From Planctomycetota bacterium (GTDB lineage Bacteria > Planctomycetota > Planctomycetia > Planctomycetales > Planctomycetaceae): 17,014 nt of DNA. Positions 14,825 to 17,014 of the stretch are shown here, one piece after another (position 1 is the first letter of the stretch; each line of letters starts with the position of its first letter). A program made the translations under genes and the position numbers. The notes under the pieces are model-generated. The model worked only from the letters and a program-made list of their open reading frames with translations, ran no database searches and had not been told where the DNA came from. Where the stretch lies: the NCBI GenBank assembly GCA_027622115.1, contig JAQBZS010000032.1:1-17014 (forward strand). The letters run 5' to 3'.

Positions 14825-15619
14825 TCAACTTCGCGACAACAAATCGCTTCGAAATTGATGCTGCTCGTTGAACAGCCGACGGTAGCCGAGCAAGACGACT
14901 CCGACGGTGCCGAGTGCCGTGGCAGCCGCAATCACAAACATGATGACGATTTGGTAACGCACGGCCTGCATCGGCGAGACTCCGGACAGCAACTGCCCCG
15001 TCATCATGCCGGGGAGACTGACGATGCCCACGACCATCATCGAGTTGATGATCGGAACCATGCCCGTCTGCACGGCCTGTCGAATGCTGTCGCGCGCGGC
15101 CTCTCCACGTGTGGCTCCCATCGTGAGCAGCGCTTCGACCTGATCGCGGTGGGTCGTGAGTTGTTCGCCGAGGCGGTTCAAGCCGAGGGAGATTCCGTTC
15201 AAGGCATTTCCGAGAATCATGCCCACAAGTGGAATCGCATATTGCGGCTGATACCACGGCTCGACCTCGCGCATAATCGCCAACATCGCGTATGCGGCCA
15301 CGATCCATGAACTCGCCCATATGGCGACGATGCTGTCGAAATAAACTCCGGGATATCGGCGCTCCGTACGTCCCACCGCTGCGACTCCAGCCGTGATCGT
15401 CATCACCAACAACAGGCCGGCCACGGCATACCATCGGTCGATCGCGAAGACCGAGTCCAGGATCATGCCGATCAACAGCAGTTGCAGAATCGTGCGGATC
15501 GATGCCAGCAATAGCGATCGTCCCAGCTTCAAGCCGAGTACGATCGAAATGACGCTGTTGACGATGATCAGTCCGGCAGCCAGCCCAACGTCAACCAGCG
15601 TGAGTTCGACGTACTTCAT
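14825..15619 (-). CDS. fetB: FetB-type (UPF0014) ABC transporter permease
   Basis: A 264-residue integral membrane protein with about seven hydrophobic segments. Family hallmarks are GRSLLLASIRTILQLLLIG (about 33-51), VGMILGNALNGISLGLNRL (about 131-149), LLTMGATRGEA (coupling region) and VVGIVSLPGMMTGQLLSGVS followed by PMQAVRYQIVIMF. In E. coli FetAB contributes to iron export and resistance to oxidative stress. Its ATG overlaps the TAA stop of the ATPase gene as TAATG, so translation is coupled. Assignment rests on these motifs and on the adjacent ATPase. Confidence 0.92.
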   Translation of the reverse strand: MKYVELTLVDVGLAAGLIIVNSVISIVLGLKLGRSLLLASIRTILQLLLIGMILDSVFAIDRWYAVAGLLLVMTITAGVAAVGRTERRYPGVYFDSIVAIWASSWIVAAYAMLAIMREVEPWYQPQYAIPLVGMILGNALNGISLGLNRLGEQLTTHRDQVEALLTMGATRGEAARDSIRQAVQTGMVPIINSMMVVGIVSLPGMMTGQLLSGVSPMQAVRYQIVIMFVIAAATALGTVGVVLLGYRRLFNEQHQFRSDLLSRS

Positions 15620-16308
15620 TACGGCTGCTCCGCAGGGTCATCGGCTGCACCCGGTTGTTCGGTCAATCGCCCGTCACGCATGTAGGCAACTTGGTTCGCA
15701 ATCCGAGCCACTTGTTGTGAATTGTGACTGACCCACACCAACGCGCGATCCGCGTGAGGCGCGTCGTGCCACCCGAGCACCAGTTGCTCGATGCTGCGAG
15801 TGGATGCGTCATCGAGCGCCGCGGTTGGTTCGTCGAGCAGCAATAAAGTTGGCTCGAGCTGAATGGCCCGCAGCAGCGCCACGATCTGTGCCTCGCCACC
15901 CGACAAGTCACGGGTGGACCGTTCCAGAAACGTGGCGTCGTGATGAACCTGTTTGAGAAGTTCCAAAATCCTGTCGCGAGAGAACGAACGGTGTTGTTGG
16001 CTGCGAAGCGTAAACGGTCGCCGAAGGCTTTCTTCGACGGTCGTTTCCATCAATGCCGGTCGTTGATGGAGATACATCACTTGGCTGCGAAACGCGGGAA
16101 CAGAGTTGCCTTGAACCGTCGTGCCTTGCCAACGGATTTCGCCATGTTCCAAAGGATCGAGCCACGCGAGAGCGCGCAGCAACAGCGTCTTGCCGCTACC
16201 GGTGGGACCGACGATGGCGAGCCGTTCGCGGTTTTGAATCGAGAGCGAAACGTCGTCGAGCAAGTGACGCCCAGCGATCGTGCGGCGGATTTGAATGGCC
16301 TCGAACAA
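15619..16308 (-). CDS. fetA: FetA-type ABC transporter ATP-binding protein, probable TTG start
   Basis: A 229-residue ATPase when started at the TTG at 16308, which has the strong Shine-Dalgarno GAGGGAG just upstream (complement of 16313-16319); this matches the roughly 225 residues of E. coli FetA. The frame runs further to another TTG at 16389, but that extension (RQHPTSTNNPRE...) is outside the conserved domain, and there is no ATG near the domain start. Motifs are Walker A GPTGSGKT (34-41), Q-loop LHQRP (Q82), signature LSGGE (135-139), Walker B LLLLDEP (155-161) and H-loop H195. It energises FetB to move iron or a related metal or ligand out of the cytoplasm. Confidence 0.9.
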   Translation of the reverse strand: MFEAIQIRRTIAGRHLLDDVSLSIQNRERLAIVGPTGSGKTLLLRALAWLDPLEHGEIRWQGTTVQGNSVPAFRSQVMYLHQRPALMETTVEESLRRPFTLRSQQHRSFSRDRILELLKQVHHDATFLERSTRDLSGGEAQIVALLRAIQLEPTLLLLDEPTAALDDASTRSIEQLVLGWHDAPHADRALVWVSHNSQQVARIANQVAYMRDGRLTEQPGAADDPAEQP

Positions 16309-16629
16309 TGAACTCCCTCGATTTTTCCGGGCCAGAGTCCCAATTGTTTCGCGCGGATTATTCGTGGATGTAGGGTGCTGTCGAAGCAAACTGCGGTGGC
16401 GGTGCGTCTTCGGTCTCGATTAATTGTGTTTTCATCTTGCATCGCGAATACGAGGTGCATGGGTTTGCTGACGACGCACCGACAGTTTACGACCTCGACA
16501 CACCCTACGACCTTACGACGAAAGCCAGTGTGAAGCCGAACACGTCGGTCCCACACTGGCTCGTTGACTTGAAGTTCACGGCTCCGCATTCGAATTTAGG
16601 TGCGAGTCATCGCCAACCCGGCAGCGGCG
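16309..16629. other. 321-bp intergenic region between fetA and sodA
   Basis: No supported gene is seen here. The short open frames lack family features. It should hold the fetA promoter and the end of the sodA transcript; apart from the hairpin at 16523-16561 and the fetA Shine-Dalgarno, no convincing promoter was found. Confidence 0.5.
16523..16561 (-). terminator. Candidate terminator hairpin downstream of sodA
   Basis: AGCCAGTGTG (16523-16532) and CACACTGGCT (16552-16561) form a perfect 10-bp stem. The 19-nt loop contains a further CCGA/TCGG mini-stem. It lies 68 bp beyond the sodA stop. The following minus-strand bases (TTTCGTCGT) are only weakly T-rich, so rho-independent action is likely but not certain. 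Confidence 0.45.
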
Positions 16630-17013
16630 TTACTTCGCGGCCGCGAATCGACGCGAGACCTCATCCCAATCGACCACGCTCCAAAACGCCGAAACATAAT
16701 CCGGTCGGCGATTTTGGTAATTGAGATAGTAGGCGTGTTCCCAAACGTCGAGGCCCAAAATGGGAGTCCGACCCTCGGACAGCGGCGTGTCCTGATTCGG
16801 TGTGCTTTCCACGATAAGCTTGCCGGCATCGACCGACAGCCAAGCCCAGCCGCTGCCGAATCGAGTCGCGGCAGCGTCGCCGAATTTGGCTTTGAAATCG
16901 GTGATGGAACCAAACGTCGCGTTGATGGCTTCACCAAGTTCGCCGGTGGGATCGCCGCCACCCTTGGGGCTCATCACCGTCCAGAACAGGCTGTGATTGG
17001 CGTGCCCGCCGCC
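16630..17013 (-). CDS. sodA: Mn-type superoxide dismutase, N-terminus cut by window edge
   Basis: The last 127 residues are visible; the frame continues off the right edge. It reads GGGHANHSLFWTVMSPKGGG, then GSGWAWL, TPNQDTPL and TPILGLDVWEHAYYLNYQN, ending in FAAAK. The second metal-ligand His (NHSLFW) and the Asp and His of DVWEHAYY are present. The GGGHANH and NQD stretches favour Mn over Fe, though cambialistic forms cannot be excluded. The enzyme removes superoxide. It lies upstream of fetAB on the same strand, 321 bp away. Confidence 0.95.
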   Translation of the reverse strand, partial: GGGHANHSLFWTVMSPKGGGDPTGELGEAINATFGSITDFKAKFGDAAATRFGSGWAWLSVDAGKLIVESTPNQDTPLSEGRTPILGLDVWEHAYYLNYQNRRPDYVSAFWSVVDWDEVSRRFAAAK

Positions 17014-17014
17014 G

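Noticed and set aside
16309..16389. N-terminal extension of FetA to the TTG at 16389
   Set aside because: The extension lacks family similarity, while the TTG at 16308 has a strong, well-spaced Shine-Dalgarno and gives the normal length.

Overview
The window looks like a piece of a Planctomycetota chromosome. This is inferred from the gene types, not from a marker gene. Supporting signs are an FHA-fused CpaF/TadA-type ATPase, a membrane-anchored prenyltransferase/squalene-cyclase-like toroid protein, a divergent ClpS-like adaptor, a secreted TPR protein with an FMN-binding domain, moderately high GC, and frequent absence of a clear Shine-Dalgarno sequence. No rRNA, tRNA, insertion sequence or phage gene was seen.

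Layout, left to right. Positions 2-1599 (minus) hold a secreted thioredoxin-like protein whose stop overlaps by ATGA the start of a GH88-type unsaturated glucuronyl hydrolase, cut by the left edge. Positions 1854-2494 (plus) hold a VapBC-like toxin-antitoxin module. Its toxin seems to have lost one base exactly in the first catalytic motif of the PIN domain. Positions 2538-6882 (minus) hold a BASS-family transporter, the TPR/FMN-binding protein and the FHA-TadA ATPase. Positions 7081-10992 (plus) hold the toroid membrane protein, the ClpS-like adaptor and a ComM/YifB AAA+ protein.

The most unusual stretch is 11014-11195. Seven copies of a 14-bp element (consensus CTGTTTGCCGATCT) alternate in orientation, with gaps of exactly 15, 13, 15, 13, 15 and 13 bp, a strict 56-bp period. 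The array ends 12 bp before the start codon of a three-part protein: a STAND/MNS-type AAA ATPase, a winged helix and a PD-(D/E)XK nuclease-like domain. The last copy lies inside a plausible promoter that would give a leaderless mRNA. This array-plus-ATPase/nuclease unit is the best candidate for an undescribed system.

Positions 12652-17013 are all on the minus strand: an SDR oxidoreductase, a membrane-anchored metallophosphoesterase, a FetAB-type iron-export ABC transporter (permease and ATPase translationally coupled by TAATG, the ATPase probably starting at TTG behind a strong Shine-Dalgarno), and the C-terminal part of a Mn-type superoxide dismutase cut by the right edge. SOD next to a putative iron exporter suggests a metal/oxidative-stress neighbourhood. 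Hairpins downstream of fetB and sodA are candidate terminators.
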